A DNA stretch of 64,000 bases from DASXAI01 sp963798445 (GCA_963798445.1 CAWCTH010000003.1:868001-932000); one strand, 5' to 3'. Positions 49,015 through 60,870 are shown, counted from the stretch's first letter. The notes: generated by a model not told the origin, from the letters alone. Made by a program: numbers and translations.

Positions 49015-50376
49015 TCAGTCGGCGGCGTCGGCGAGGGCTTCGGCCAGCGACGGGTGCACCAGCAGGCTCTCGACGATGTCGGTGACCCGGAGATTGGCGG
49101 TGACGGCCAGCGCGATGACCGAGATGAGCTCGGCGGCGTGGCGCCCGACGATGGAGCCGCCCAGCACCACCCCCGTCGCCGGGTCCGACAGGATCTTCAC
49201 GAAGCCGCGGGGATCGTTGTTGATGAGCGCCTTCGGCGCCGCCGAGAACGGCACCTTCGTCACCCGGATCTTGCGGCCCATGGCAAACGCCTCGGCCTCG
49301 GCCAGACCCACGTCGGCGATCTCGGGCTCGGTGAAGATGGCCGACGCCGCCTTGTCGTAGTCGAGGTGGCGGTGCTCCAACGTGTGCAGCCCCATCACGT
49401 GCTCGGCCACCTTGCGGCCCTGCATCGACGCCACCGACGACAGCGGCAGCTTCCCCGACACGTCTCCGGCGGCGTACACGTGGGCCACGTTGGACTGGCA
49501 GTGGTGGTTGATCGGGATGTAACCGCCCCGATCGACCTCGACGCCAGCCGACTCCAGCCCGATGTCCTGCGTGTTCGGCACCGAGCCGATGGCCAGCAGC
49601 GCGTGCGACCCGGCGACGGCCCGCCCGTCCTCGCACCGCACCAGCACACCGTTGTCGGTGCGCTCGATGCCGACGGCCCGAGCACCCTTCAGCAGGGACA
49701 CGCCCCGACGCAGGAAGTCCTCCTCCAGCGCGGCCGCCACTTCGGGGTCCTTGCCGGGCAACACCTGCTGGCGGCTCACCAGCAGCGACACCTTCGAGCC
49801 CAGCGTGGAGAACATGTGCACGAACTCCACCCCGGTCACGCCGGAGCCGATCACGACGAGGTGCTCGGGCAGCATCGGCGGCGGGTAGCACTGGCGGGTC
49901 GTGAGGATGCGGTCGCCGTCGGGGCTGCACCAGTCGGGGATGCGGGGCCGCGAGCCGGTGGACACCAGGACGGCGTCGGCCGCCAGCTCCTCGTCGCCAG
50001 TCGACGTCTCCACGAGCACCCGGTGCGGCCCATCCAGCCTGGCGGTGCCTCGCAGCATGCGCACCCGCTGGCTCCGCAGCAGTTGCTCGATGGAGGTGTT
50101 GAGCTTGCTGACGATCCCCTCGACCCGCTCCTTCAACGACGTCAGATCGACTTCGGTCTGGATCCGGTCGAGCCCCATCCCTTCGATGCGCCGCGTGAAG
50201 CTCATGGCCCCGCCCGTCGCGATCATGGTCTTCGACGGGATGCAGTCCCAGAGGTGAGCGGCGCCGCCGACGATGTCGCGCTCGATCATGGTGACGTCGG
50301 CACCGAGGCGGGCCGCCCACGACGCTGCAGTGTTGCCGGCCGGGCCGCCTCCGATGATGACGAAGCGGTGTGCCAC
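49015..50376 (-). CDS. lpdA: LpdA-type NAD(P)H dehydrogenase (flavoprotein disulfide reductase family)
   Basis: 453 aa. FAD loop IIGGGPAGNTAASWAA, NAD(P) loop VIGSGVTGVEFVHMF, and the second FAD motif VYAAGDVSGKLPLSSVA. The redox-active site reads GGAAHLWDCIPSK: only one cysteine of the usual C-x4-C remains, and the C-terminal HPTxxE motif reads HPSLAE. This matches mycobacterial LpdA (Rv3303c), which is not a lipoamide dehydrogenase but a quinone reductase. A GTG start at 50376 has a TAGCCT box 7 bases before it, overlapping the stop of the M15 gene. Confidence 0.93.
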   Translation of the reverse strand: MAHRFVIIGGGPAGNTAASWAARLGADVTMIERDIVGGAAHLWDCIPSKTMIATGGAMSFTRRIEGMGLDRIQTEVDLTSLKERVEGIVSKLNTSIEQLLRSQRVRMLRGTARLDGPHRVLVETSTGDEELAADAVLVSTGSRPRIPDWCSPDGDRILTTRQCYPPPMLPEHLVVIGSGVTGVEFVHMFSTLGSKVSLLVSRQQVLPGKDPEVAAALEEDFLRRGVSLLKGARAVGIERTDNGVLVRCEDGRAVAGSHALLAIGSVPNTQDIGLESAGVEVDRGGYIPINHHCQSNVAHVYAAGDVSGKLPLSSVASMQGRKVAEHVMGLHTLEHRHLDYDKAASAIFTEPEIADVGLAEAEAFAMGRKIRVTKVPFSAAPKALINNDPRGFVKILSDPATGVVLGGSIVGRHAAELISVIALAVTANLRVTDIVESLLVHPSLAEALADAAD

Positions 50377-50383
50377 AAAGGCC

Positions 50384-50389
50384 AGGCTA
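50384..50389 (-). promoter_or_regulatory. Predicted -10 box (TAGCCT) for leaderless lpdA
   Basis: The box is 7 bases before the GTG at 50376. Its TAG is also the stop codon of the M15 peptidase gene (50387-50389), so the promoter uses coding sequence of the upstream gene. Confidence 0.45.
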
Positions 50390-51754
50390 GTGGCCGTCTC
50401 CCAACGAAAAGAGCAGCAACCGGCCGCCCGGGGCGGCGACCGGATCGAAGCCGGTGCCCGATGCGGAGGCTGCCGTCACGATGTTCGGGCAGTAGCGCGA
50501 CGGGTACGCCCACTGATCCCGCCGCTCGCCGACGTACTCGAAGTGCATGCCGTCGCCCTGCAGGAAGTTGCCGCCCCAGGCGAAGCCCCACTTGCGGAAG
50601 ATGCGCACGACGTCGCAGTTCATCGTCGGCGGCCGGCCCTCCGGGTTCTGGACCGTGTTCATGTCGATGGCGACACCCCACGAGTGCTTCGACAGGAACC
50701 CGCCCGTGGTGCTGCCCAGGGCCGAGACCTCGCCGAGGCCGCCGTAGCAGCCGCCGTAGGTGTTGGTGTTGCCGACATCGATCGCGGCCGCCAGGCCCGT
50801 CGCCGCCACCTCGTTCAGTGCGCCCTGCAACGCCGGGATCACGACGTTGTTGCAGGTGGCCCGGATCCCGAGCGGCAGGGTCACTCGCGTGAGGTGAGCG
50901 GCCGCCCAGCCGGGCTCCTGTGCCGCCGAAGAGCCCGAACCGCCGTAGGCGAACTCCCCGAACTTGGACTTGATCTGCGGGTAGCCGAGGAGGCCGTCCG
51001 GGTCGGGCGGATCCCACGAGCGCCGGATCCGGATGTCGTTGGCCACCAACCCGGCCGCCGCCAACTGCTGATCGATCTCGCTTCGCGACCGGAAGCCCCA
51101 CAACACCACGCTCGACGGCCGCGCCAGGGCCACGACCTGAGCGACGTCAGGCGAGATCATCAGTTCGGTGCCGCCGACGACCTCGTCGGGCGCCACCATG
51201 CCCACCGTCACGTCGTGGGCGGCGCCGTCCCAGCCGAGCAGCGTCAGGACGTCGCCCGTCTGCACGCTGTGCAGCGTCGCCGTCGTCTGCGTCAGCACGA
51301 CCTGACCGCCGGCCACGATGCGCGCCACCTCTCGGCTCGTGGTCCGCCCGATCACCTCGGCCGGCATGACCACCGTGGCCAGCGGCCACCGGTAGCCGGC
51401 CGGTGCCTGCTGCACCGGCTGGCCGCCACGGCGTACGGCGAGCAGGCCGAGCACCCCGCCGTTGAGCTTCAGGCCGGCGCCACCGGCGAGTTGGGCAGCG
51501 GCGATGGCCCTCCCTGCGACGCCGTCGTCGAGCTGGCGGGCGGTGTACACCGACACGACGTCGGGCGCGATGGTCGCGTCGACCACCGCCGGCGCCGATG
51601 CCGCCACGGCGGCGATGGGCGCCGCCGCTGGTGCCGCGGGCGGATCGGTCGGGGCGGCACGAGCCGGCGCGGCCGACGGCGCCACCGCCGCCGTCACCGC
51701 CGCCACCAGCGCGACCAGCCCTGCCGCCAATGTGGGCAGCACGGAGCGTCGCAC
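50387..51754 (-). CDS. Secreted M15 family D-Ala-D-Ala carboxypeptidase-like protein
   Basis: 455 aa. Signal peptide 1-34, an Ala/Pro-rich linker, then a middle domain of unknown type (about 60-290). The C-terminal M15 domain has zinc-site motifs SKHSWGVAIDMN (HxxxxxxD) and GDGMHFEYVG (third His). The family trims peptidoglycan stem peptides. The middle region contains VVSVYTARQLDDGV and an ABC-like VQTGDVLTLLGWDG segment that I cannot assign. GTG start 6 bases after a TAGGGT box. Divergent from lysS. Confidence 0.88.
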   Translation of the reverse strand: MRRSVLPTLAAGLVALVAAVTAAVAPSAAPARAAPTDPPAAPAAAPIAAVAASAPAVVDATIAPDVVSVYTARQLDDGVAGRAIAAAQLAGGAGLKLNGGVLGLLAVRRGGQPVQQAPAGYRWPLATVVMPAEVIGRTTSREVARIVAGGQVVLTQTTATLHSVQTGDVLTLLGWDGAAHDVTVGMVAPDEVVGGTELMISPDVAQVVALARPSSVVLWGFRSRSEIDQQLAAAGLVANDIRIRRSWDPPDPDGLLGYPQIKSKFGEFAYGGSGSSAAQEPGWAAAHLTRVTLPLGIRATCNNVVIPALQGALNEVAATGLAAAIDVGNTNTYGGCYGGLGEVSALGSTTGGFLSKHSWGVAIDMNTVQNPEGRPPTMNCDVVRIFRKWGFAWGGNFLQGDGMHFEYVGERRDQWAYPSRYCPNIVTAASASGTGFDPVAAPGGRLLLFSLGDGH

Positions 51755-51760
51755 AAGGCC

Positions 51761-51766
51761 ACCCTA
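51761..51766 (-). promoter_or_regulatory. Predicted -10 box (TAGGGT) for leaderless M15 peptidase gene
   Basis: TAGGGT on the minus strand is followed by exactly 6 bases and the GTG at 51754. The divergent lysS has TAGCGT at 51779-51784, 9 bases before its ATG, so both promoters sit in 39 bases. Confidence 0.5.
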
Positions 51767-51793
51767 GGCAGCGGCCGGTAGCGTGCGCTGGTC

Positions 51794-53259
51794 ATGGATG
51801 CCGAACAGGAGCGCCGGCTGGCCAAGCTCGACGCCCTGCGGGCCGGCGGCATCGAGCCGTACCCCTACCGATTCGACCGCTCGGCCACGCTGGGCGAGTT
51901 GCGCCAGCAGCACGGCGACCTAGCGCCCGGCACCGAGACCGACGAGCACGTGAAGGTGGCCGGTCGGGTCCTGCTGATCCGCCGCCAGGGCCGCCTCACG
52001 TTTGCCACGATCCGCGACCGCGAGGCCAGCATCCAGCTCTTCGTCTCGCAGAAGGTGGCCGGCGACGACGTGATGGCGACGGTGAACGACCTCGATCTCG
52101 GTGACTGGGTGGGCGTCGAGGGCGTCGTGATGACGACCAACAAGGGCGAGCTGTCGGTGAAGGTCAACGGGCTGGAGCTGCTGGCCAAAGCCGTGCGACC
52201 CCTGCCCGACAAGTGGAAGGGCCTGTCCGACGTGGACACCCGCTACCGGCAGCGCTACGTCGACCTGATCGTCAACGAGGACGCCCGGCGGGCGTTCGAG
52301 GTGCGCCACGCCGTCATCGCCTCGATCCGGCGGGGACTGGCCGAACGAGGCTTCATCGAAGTGGAGACACCGGTCCTGCACGTCGAGGCCGGCGGTGCCC
52401 ACGCCCGCCCGTTCATCACTCATCACAACGCCCTCGACATGGACCTCTACCTGCGCATCGCCCTCGAGCTGCACCTCAAGCGGCTGATCGTCGGAGGGAT
52501 GGAACGAGTCTTCGAGATCGGCCGGGTCTTCCGCAACGAGGGCATCGCGCCGAAGTACAACCCCGAGTTCACGATGCTGGAGGTGTACCAGGCCTTCGCC
52601 GACTACACCGACATGCTCACCCTCACCGAGGAGCTCATCGTCCAGGCGGCGCGCGACGCCCTCGGCACGACCGTGATCCAGATCGGTGACGAGCAGGTCG
52701 ACCTGGCCGTGCCCTGGCGCCGCGCCCGCCTGCTCGATCTGGTGACCGAGGCGGTCGGCCGCCCGGTGCACCCGTCCATGCCGGTCGACGAGCTCCGGGC
52801 GCTGTGCGACGCCCATGGCGTGGCCTACGCGCCGCACATGGGCGGCGGCAAGCTCTGCATGGAGCTCTACGACGCCCTCGTGGAGCCCATGCTGGTCGCC
52901 CCCACGTTCGTCACCAACCAACCCCGGGAGGTCTCCCCGCTGGCGAGAGTCGACCGCACCGATCCCGACCTCGTCGAGCGCTTCGAGCTGGTGGGCGCCC
53001 GGCGGGAGCTGGCCAACGCCTACAGCGAGCTGAACGACCCGATCGACCAGCGCCGGCGGTTCGAGGACGAGCAGAAGGCGAAGGAAGCCGGCGACCTGGA
53101 GGCCGGATCCGTCGACGAGGACTACCTCCGGGCCCTCGAATACGGCATGCCACCCACGGGCGGGTTGGGCATCGGGATCGACCGCTTGGTGATGCTGCTG
53201 ACGGGTGTGCCCACCATCAAGGAGGTCATCCTGTTCCCGACCCTGCGGCCTGAGGCGCC

Positions 53260-53266
<7 letters not shown>
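51794..53266 (+). CDS. lysS: Lysyl-tRNA synthetase, class II
   Basis: 490 aa. An OB-fold anticodon-binding domain (KVAGRVLLIRRQGRLTFATIRD) is followed by a class II catalytic core: motif 1 near EVETPVLHVEAGGAHARPF, motif 2 FEIGRVFRNEGIAPKYNPEFTMLE, and motif 3 GLGIGIDRLVMLL. The family segment usually reading FVTDYPxEVSPLA is FVTNQPREVSPLA here. It lacks the N-terminal extension of eukaryotic enzymes and the LysX membrane domain. Ends 7 bases inside the convergent mutase gene. Confidence 0.96.
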
Positions 53267-54854
<1,588 letters not shown>

Positions 54855-56174
54855 CGCCCCATCGTAGGAGCCGCGAGCCAAGCCTCCACTTTGGCCAGCG
54901 TGCGCCAGTAGATGTCCTCCATCAGGATGTGGTCGAACTCGCCGTTGCGACCCACGCTGAGGAGGCCCTGGACACCGGTGCCGTGCTCGAGGCGCTGGCG
55001 GTCGGCCTCGTAGGAGGTGTGGAAGACGGGGTACCCCAGAGGCTGGCGGAGCACCGTGGCGCCGATGTAGCGGGCGTGGGCGTCGGGGCAGACCCGGGCG
55101 AAGTCGTCGAGGCAGCGGGCGATCAGGTCGTCGTCGCTCATCGTCCAGATGGCATCGCCGACGGCCGCCCCGATGTCGGCGGTGATCATGGTGGACCCCT
55201 CCGGCGCCAGCCACGGCATCGAGAGGGGCCCCTCGCACAGCCGGAAGAACGAGTAGTCGCCCTGCGGGAACCACATCATCGTGTCGGGCAGCAGGCCGCG
55301 GCCCTTCAGCTTGAGGTTGACCAGCACGAGGCCGCGGAAGCGAAAGGCGCGGTAGGGCTCGAGGACGGCGGTGCCCTCGACCAGCTTGGGCAGCACGCTG
55401 ATGGGGGCCGTGCTGATGACCGCCGACGCCTCCAGGTCCCGCCCACCGGCACGCAGCCCGACGGCCACGCCGTCTTCGACGTACACCTTCTCGACCGGCG
55501 TGGACAATTGCACGAGGTCGCCCAACTCGTCGGCGATGGCCTCGCACAGAGTGGACACACCCTTCTGCGGGTACACGTGGTACACGCTGGCCGACTGGGG
55601 CTTCGACCCGCAGTAGCCGATGGCCACGGCCCGGTTCAGCCGCTTCGCTGCGAACCGCAGCCGCAACGTCTCCGGGATGCTCTGGGGGATCTTGTCGGCG
55701 ACGCTCGGCGCCAGTTCCTCGGCCGGCACGCCCGACCACGCCTCCACCAACGGGATGGCGATCTCCTCGGCCATGACCGTGCCGTACTCCCGCCGGAAGC
55801 GCTCGGCCACCGACGTCGCCGGCGACGCTGTGGCGCTGCACGCGGCCGCGCATGGCCGACGCCACGTAGCGGGGCACCGTGAGCAAGCCGGTCGGGTAGG
55901 CGCGGTCCTTGCCGTCGATGCGCACGACCTCGCCGTAGTGGTGCACCGTGCGGCACCGCCCGGCGACGCCAAGGGCGGCGGCCAAACGGTTGGTGATGAA
56001 GTGGGCACCGACGTCGTAGCTGAAGCCGTCGGGGTCGGTGACCGTGCGGGCCATGCCGGCGATGACCGGACCACCCTCGTAGACGTTGACGGCGACACCG
56101 TTGCGGGCCAGTTGGCGTGCCGCGACAAGCCCGGCGATGCCGGCGCCGAGCACCGCGAACGGGAGGCGTGCTTG

Positions 56175-57144
56175 TCACACCGGCTTCTTCAACACGACCC
56201 GCAGCAGGGCTCCCCGCCGCATCGCCGTGTGCACGGCGTCGAAGGCGGTGAACATGCCGAGGGTCACCGGGGTGTTGAGGCTGAACTGGTTGACCAACCA
56301 GCGCGGCGCACCCACGTCATCGAGGGCGTTGCGCACCGAGTAGGTCCAGTTGACCGGCGACACGATGGTCTCGAACGAGGAGACCTCGAAGCCGGTCTTG
56401 GCCGCCAGCAGACGGATCGAGCGCTCGTTGAACAGGTTCCAGTGACGCGGGAAGTGGTAGCCGCCCCAGTACCGGCGGCAGGCCAGCCGGAAGTCGAGCG
56501 AGCCTGTGTTGTCGGTGACGATCATGAGCCGGCCGCCCGGCTTCAGCAGCCGCTTGGTGGCCGCCAGCACGCCCGGCGGATGGCCGACGTGCTCGATGGT
56601 CTGGATCATCAGCGCGGCGTCGTAGGAACCGGCGGGCAGGTCGAGTCCCTCGACGGTGCCGTGATGGATCGTGAGGTCGCGCGCCGGAACCGGCGGCGAC
56701 GGCCCGCTTGTCGAGATCGACACCTTCGAGCACCCAGTCGCTCGGACCGTGGGTCCGCAGCAGGTCGAGGTGGAAGCCGTCACCGCAGCCGACATCGACG
56801 ATGCGGGCGCCGGCGGGCAGCTCGCCCAGGACCTTCAGGATGCGACGGGCCTCCAGCCGGCTGCGCACGGCGTGGACGAGCCCGTACTGCTCGGCCGAGA
56901 ACTCGAAGGCGTGGTACTCGTCGGGATAGATGCGGCTCAACTCCGACGGCGTCGGGCGCGGGTCGAGGTACACGAGCGTGCAGTGCGGGCACTGCACCGC
57001 CAGGAACGTGTCGGTGCTGGAGCGGTACTCGAAGTCCTCGCCGACGCCAATGGGTTCGCCATCGGTCCCGCCGCAGATGCAGCACGCCGCTGACTCCATC
57101 TCGAGCGAGGTCATGAGCTCGTGGTCGTCGAGGATCGTCATCAC
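56175..57144 (-). CDS. SAM-dependent methyltransferase with N-terminal zinc ribbon (one +1 frameshift)
   Basis: About 322 aa. N-terminal CCICGG (near 21) and CPHC (near 52) form a zinc ribbon. The class I methyltransferase domain shows IVDVGCGDGFHLDLL, the acidic VLEGVDLD, and IQTIEHVGHPPGVL. The frame breaks near 56690: RAVAA is in one frame, VPARDLTIHHGTVEGL in the next, and one extra base explains it. The zinc ribbon plus methyltransferase layout is common in sugar C- or O-methyltransferases and in surface-glycan loci. Coupled (GTGA) to the FAD protein, so the two probably act in one pathway. Confidence 0.85.
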
Positions 57145-57149
57145 TCGTG

Positions 57150-57177
57150 ACCCTACGAACGCATGCCCAGCATGTAA
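57150..57177 (-). promoter_or_regulatory. Predicted promoter of the methyltransferase gene
   Basis: On the minus strand TTACAT (57177-57172, -35-like), a 16-base spacer, then TAGGGT (57155-57150), 5 bases before GTG 57144 or 8 bases before ATG 57141. The region is AT-richer than its surroundings. Confidence 0.45.
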
Positions 57178-57200
57178 CTAGGGCGTTCGAACTAATATGT

Positions 57201-58367
57201 TCAATGGGCCAGGTGAGGGGCACACAAATCGTCGTATTCGGCGATCTGGATGGCGTCGCGATTGTCCCACGTGACCACGTTGGTGGGGTCGACGCGCAGC
57301 TTGTACGTCCGGAAGCTCAGCTCCAGCGCGTCGAAGCTCAGGATGCGCCCGATGAGCGGATCGCCGAGGTCGAGCAGCAGCTTGATGGCCTCGAGGGCCT
57401 GGAGGCTGCCGATGATGCCGGGCAGTACGCCGAGAACGCCGGCCTCGGCACAACTGGGGGCCAGATCGGCGGGCGGCGGCTCGGGCACCATGTCGCGATA
57501 GTTCGGCCCGCGCTTCGGATCGAAGACGGTCACCATGCCCTCGAACCGGAAGATGGAGCCGTGCACGACGGGAATGCCGAGCTTCACCGACGCGTCGTTG
57601 AGGAGGTAGCGGCTCGGGAAGTTGTCGGCGCCGTCGATCACCACGTCGTAGCCCGTCAGGAGGTCGATGACGTTCTCGGCCGCCAGCCGGGTGTCGTAGG
57701 TGACGACGTTGACGTCGGGGTTGAGGCCCACCAACGTCTTCTTGGCCGAGTCGACCTTGCGATCGCCGATGCGATCCAGGTTGTGCAGGATCTGGCGCTG
57801 GAGGTTGGACTCGTCGACCTCGTCCATGTCCACGATGCCCAACGTGCCCACGCCGGCGGCGGCCAGGTAGAGCGCCGCCGGTGAACCGAGGCCGCCCGCG
57901 CCCAGCAGCAGGACCTTGCTCTCGAGCAGCTTGGCCTGACCCTCGACCCCGACCTCGGGGAGCAGCAGGTGGCGCTGGTAGCGGTTGCGCTGGTCGGCGG
58001 TGAGGGTGACCGGCACCCGCCAGGCCCGCCCCTCGTCCTTCCACTTGCCGAAGCCGCCCGCCATCGACACGACGTCGGTGTAGCCGAGGTCCTGCAGGGT
58101 CTTGGCGGCGAAGGCGGAACGCACGCCGCCGGCGCAGTACACGACGACGGGGGCGTCGTGGTCGGGCAGGCGGCCCTCCACCTGGCTCTCGAGGTGCCCG
58201 CGGGGGATGTGGAGGGCGCCGGGCAGAGCGCCCTGGTCGTACTCGTCGGGCTCCCGGACGTCGAGCACCACGGTGCCGGGCTTGCCGATGGCACCCTCGG
58301 CGGTGGCGGTGTCGACCTCCTGGATCTCGGCCTTGGCGTGGGCGAGAAGATCGCGGAAACTGGCCAT
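57201..58367 (-). CDS. moeB: Rhodanese-MoeB fusion (sulfur-carrier adenylyltransferase)
   Basis: 388 aa. N-terminal rhodanese domain (about 1-110, VVLDVREPDEYDQGAL, active Cys in VVYCAGGVRS) followed by a ThiF/MoeB adenylyltransferase domain (GAGGLGSPAALYLAAAGVG, DMDEVDESNLQRQ, ADNFPSRYLLND, and the thioester-type Cys in PSCAEAGVLGV). In MoeZ/MOCS3 proteins the order is the reverse, with the rhodanese at the C-terminus. It would activate MoaD, ThiS or CysO C-termini and load sulfur. The ATG at 58367 gives the rhodanese start and is preferred over a TTG upstream. Confidence 0.9.
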   Translation of the reverse strand: MASFRDLLAHAKAEIQEVDTATAEGAIGKPGTVVLDVREPDEYDQGALPGALHIPRGHLESQVEGRLPDHDAPVVVYCAGGVRSAFAAKTLQDLGYTDVVSMAGGFGKWKDEGRAWRVPVTLTADQRNRYQRHLLLPEVGVEGQAKLLESKVLLLGAGGLGSPAALYLAAAGVGTLGIVDMDEVDESNLQRQILHNLDRIGDRKVDSAKKTLVGLNPDVNVVTYDTRLAAENVIDLLTGYDVVIDGADNFPSRYLLNDASVKLGIPVVHGSIFRFEGMVTVFDPKRGPNYRDMVPEPPPADLAPSCAEAGVLGVLPGIIGSLQALEAIKLLLDLGDPLIGRILSFDALELSFRTYKLRVDPTNVVTWDNRDAIQIAEYDDLCAPHLAH

Positions 58368-58475
58368 GGACAAAGCCTACCGGCCGGGTCAGGATTGCGG
58401 ATCGACCGACGATCGCAACAGATCCGTCACAAAAACCCTCAAGGTGGGTGGCCTCCAGAGCCGATATCTCACGGC
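58368..58475. other. Divergent intergenic region moeB / CAP-domain gene
   Basis: 108 bases between two divergent starts. An AT-richer stretch (58412-58445, containing a run of A and a CAAGGTGGG segment) lies in the middle and is the likely promoter region. No TANNNT-plus-start geometry was found for the CAP gene. Confidence 0.4.
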
Positions 58476-60137
58476 GTGCAGGACTGTCGGCGCTGGATCT
58501 CCGCGCTCCTCGTCGCCGCCGTGTTGGCCGCGATCGGCCTGCTGACCAGCCCTGCGAAGGCGCAGGCACTGACCGACCCCGGCACCGCCGAAGCCCAGTT
58601 CCTGATGCTGACCAACCAGACGAGGGCGTCGGCCGGCCTCCCGCCCCTGGTGCGTGACACCGGGCTCGACGCCGTGGCTGACCAGTGGTCGAACCACATG
58701 GCGGGGGTGTTCGCCGGCAACGGGGGACAGGTCCAGGATCCGGCGGCGCCGACCGACTGCGATCGCTCCGCGCTGTGCCACCGGCCCGATCTCGGTCCGG
58801 CCCTCACGTCGGTCGATCCGGGCTGGCGCAAGGGCGGCGAGAACATCGGCGTCGGGGGCGACGTCGACGCCCTCCAGGGCGCCTTCGTCGAGTCCTCAGG
58901 CCACTACGCCAACATCGTGGGGGAGTACGACCGGGTCGGTATCGGCGTGGTGACCTCCGCCGACCGGATCTGGGTGACCCTCGACTTCATGGAGGCGTCC
59001 TCCATCCCCGGCTACACCGGCATGGACACCGCCGTCCCGACCGGCACGGGCCCGCCGGTCGCCGATGTGACCTCCCTTTCCGGCCGGTCCCGCTTCACGC
59101 CCGCCCAACCGCAGCGCATCCTCGACACCCGCACCGGCGGTCCGCTCGGCGGAGGTGGCTCGCTGGCCGTCAAGGTCGGCGGCGTCGGCCAGGTGCCTGG
59201 TGACGCCGTCGGTGTTGTCGTCAACGTCACCGCCACCGGCGGCAACGGCGCCGGCTACCTCACCGTCTACCCGTGCGGTGCATCGCCGCCGACCGCCTCC
59301 AACGTCAACTTCTCGGCCGGCTCGAGCGTGCCCAACCTGGTCACTGCGGCCCTGGGCAGCGGCGGCGAGCTGTGCGTCTACGCCAACGTCACGACCCACG
59401 TCATCGTCGACCTGGCCGGGTGGTACCGGGCCAACTCGGGGGCCGCCTTCACGCCCCAGAGCCCCCAGCGGGTGCTCGACAGTCGCGGCGGCGCCATCGC
59501 CCAGAACTACTCGCTCTCGCTGGCCAGCCTGGTGCCGGGCGACGCCGTGGCCGTCGCCATCAACCTCACGGCGACGCAGCCAGGCGGGGCGGGCTACCTC
59601 ACCGCCTACCCGTGCGGCGGGGCCGTGCCACTGGTGTCGAACGTGAACTTCGGCGCCGGCCAGACCGTGCCGAACTCGGCGGTCGTGCCGATCGGCGCCA
59701 ACCGCAGCATCTGCTTCTTCGCCAACACGCCGACCCACATCATCGTCGACCTCGCCGGCGCCTTCAGCGGATCAGGTACCTCGCTCACGACCGTCGTGCC
59801 CAGCCGGCTGCTCGACACCCGCAACGGCACGGGCGGTTGGTTGGGCGCCCTCGGCCACACCCAGACGGTCGACCTCGTCGTGGGCGGCAAGGCCGGGGTG
59901 CCGGCCGGCGCCGCCGCCGTCGTGCTCAACGTCACCGTGACGAACACGAACGGGCCCGGCTACCTCACCGTGTACCCGTGTGGCGGCACCGTGCCCGTGG
60001 CCTCGAACCTGAACTTCACTGCCGGCGAGACCCGCGCCAACCTCGTCACCGTGCAGCTCGGCACCGGCGGCAAGGTGTGCTTCTACAGCTACGGGCGAGC
60101 GTCGGTGATCGCCGACATCACGGGGTACCTGACGTGA
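58476..60137 (+). CDS. Secreted CAP (SCP/PR-1)-domain protein with three LDTR modules
   Basis: 553 aa from a GTG at 58476. The signal peptide (about 1-30, SALLVAAVLAAIGLLT) leads to a CAP domain (about 33-160) with FLMLTNQTRASAGLPPL, QWSNHMA, GENIGVG, SSGHYANIVGEYDRVGIGVV and VTLDFMEA. The CAP His/Glu/His positions appear present. The rest is three repeat modules starting at RILDTRTGG, RVLDSRGG and RLLDTRNGTGG. Bacterial CAP proteins are secreted and of uncertain function. The stop overlaps the convergent sirtuin gene by 20 bases. Confidence 0.88.
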   Translation: MQDCRRWISALLVAAVLAAIGLLTSPAKAQALTDPGTAEAQFLMLTNQTRASAGLPPLVRDTGLDAVADQWSNHMAGVFAGNGGQVQDPAAPTDCDRSALCHRPDLGPALTSVDPGWRKGGENIGVGGDVDALQGAFVESSGHYANIVGEYDRVGIGVVTSADRIWVTLDFMEASSIPGYTGMDTAVPTGTGPPVADVTSLSGRSRFTPAQPQRILDTRTGGPLGGGGSLAVKVGGVGQVPGDAVGVVVNVTATGGNGAGYLTVYPCGASPPTASNVNFSAGSSVPNLVTAALGSGGELCVYANVTTHVIVDLAGWYRANSGAAFTPQSPQRVLDSRGGAIAQNYSLSLASLVPGDAVAVAINLTATQPGGAGYLTAYPCGGAVPLVSNVNFGAGQTVPNSAVVPIGANRSICFFANTPTHIIVDLAGAFSGSGTSLTTVVPSRLLDTRNGTGGWLGALGHTQTVDLVVGGKAGVPAGAAAVVLNVTVTNTNGPGYLTVYPCGGTVPVASNLNFTAGETRANLVTVQLGTGGKVCFYSYGRASVIADITGYLT

Positions 60138-60870
60138 TCACCGGCAGGATGTCGCTGATCGAGCCCCGCAGCACGGCATCCGCCACGTCGTCGTAGGCGG
60201 TCGGCTCGGCGTTGACGATGACGATGCGGGCCATGGCGAAGCGCGCCCGCGGCACCATGTTGGCCACCGGATAGACCTGCAGGCTGGTGCCCACGGCCAG
60301 CACCAGGTCGGCCTCCTCGGCCACCCGCAGCGCCCGGTCGATCACTTCAGGCACGAGGGCCTGACCGAAGGAGATGGTGGCCGACTTCAAGACGCCACCA
60401 CAGATCAGGCACGGCGGATCGGCTTCCCCGGCGCGCACCCGCTCGAGCGTCTCGTCCATGGGGCGCTCGTCCTCACACGCCCAGCACTTCGTGCGGAACA
60501 TGGTGCCGTGGACCTCGACCACCTTGGCCGGTGAGCTGCCGGCACGCTGGTGGAGCTCGTCGACGTTCTGAGTGACGATGGCCAGGAGCTTGTCGCGCCG
60601 CTCCAACTCGACGAGGGCCCGGTGCCCGGCGTTGGGTTGCGCCTGCCACGCCGGTGACGTGAGACGGGTCTGCCAGGCGCGGACGCGGACCTCGGGGTCG
60701 CCGAGGTAGTGCTGGATCGTCGCCGCCTTTTCCGCTTCGGGGTTCTTCGTCCACACACCATTGGGGCCACGGAAGTCCGGGATGCCGGAATCGGTGGAGA
60801 TCCCCGCTCCCGTGAGCACCACGACTCGTTGGGCCTGGTCCACCCACGTCCGCACCCTGGAGGTGCCCAT
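60118..60870 (-). CDS. NAD-dependent protein deacylase, sirtuin family
   Basis: Sir2-type enzyme. GAGISTDSGIPDFRG near residue 20, the catalytic region TQNVDELHQRAG and VEVHGT (His), a zinc site of two Cys pairs (CWAC and CLIC), and GTSLQVYPVA. The ATG at 60870 (250 aa) is used. A longer frame to 60906 exists. Its start codon shares the CATG palindrome with the ATG of the divergent gene at 60869, so the two 5' ends overlap completely and cannot both have an upstream leader. It removes acyl groups from lysines, e.g. of acyl-CoA synthetases. Confidence 0.93.
   Translation of the reverse strand: MGTSRVRTWVDQAQRVVVLTGAGISTDSGIPDFRGPNGVWTKNPEAEKAATIQHYLGDPEVRVRAWQTRLTSPAWQAQPNAGHRALVELERRDKLLAIVTQNVDELHQRAGSSPAKVVEVHGTMFRTKCWACEDERPMDETLERVRAGEADPPCLICGGVLKSATISFGQALVPEVIDRALRVAEEADLVLAVGTSLQVYPVANMVPRARFAMARIVIVNAEPTAYDDVADAVLRGSISDILPVITSGTP

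Noticed and set aside
57186..57204. GAAC-N6-GTTC inverted repeat resembling a LexA box
   Set aside because: The spacing is 6 instead of 4 and the motif overlaps the moeB stop. It is also not near a DNA repair gene.
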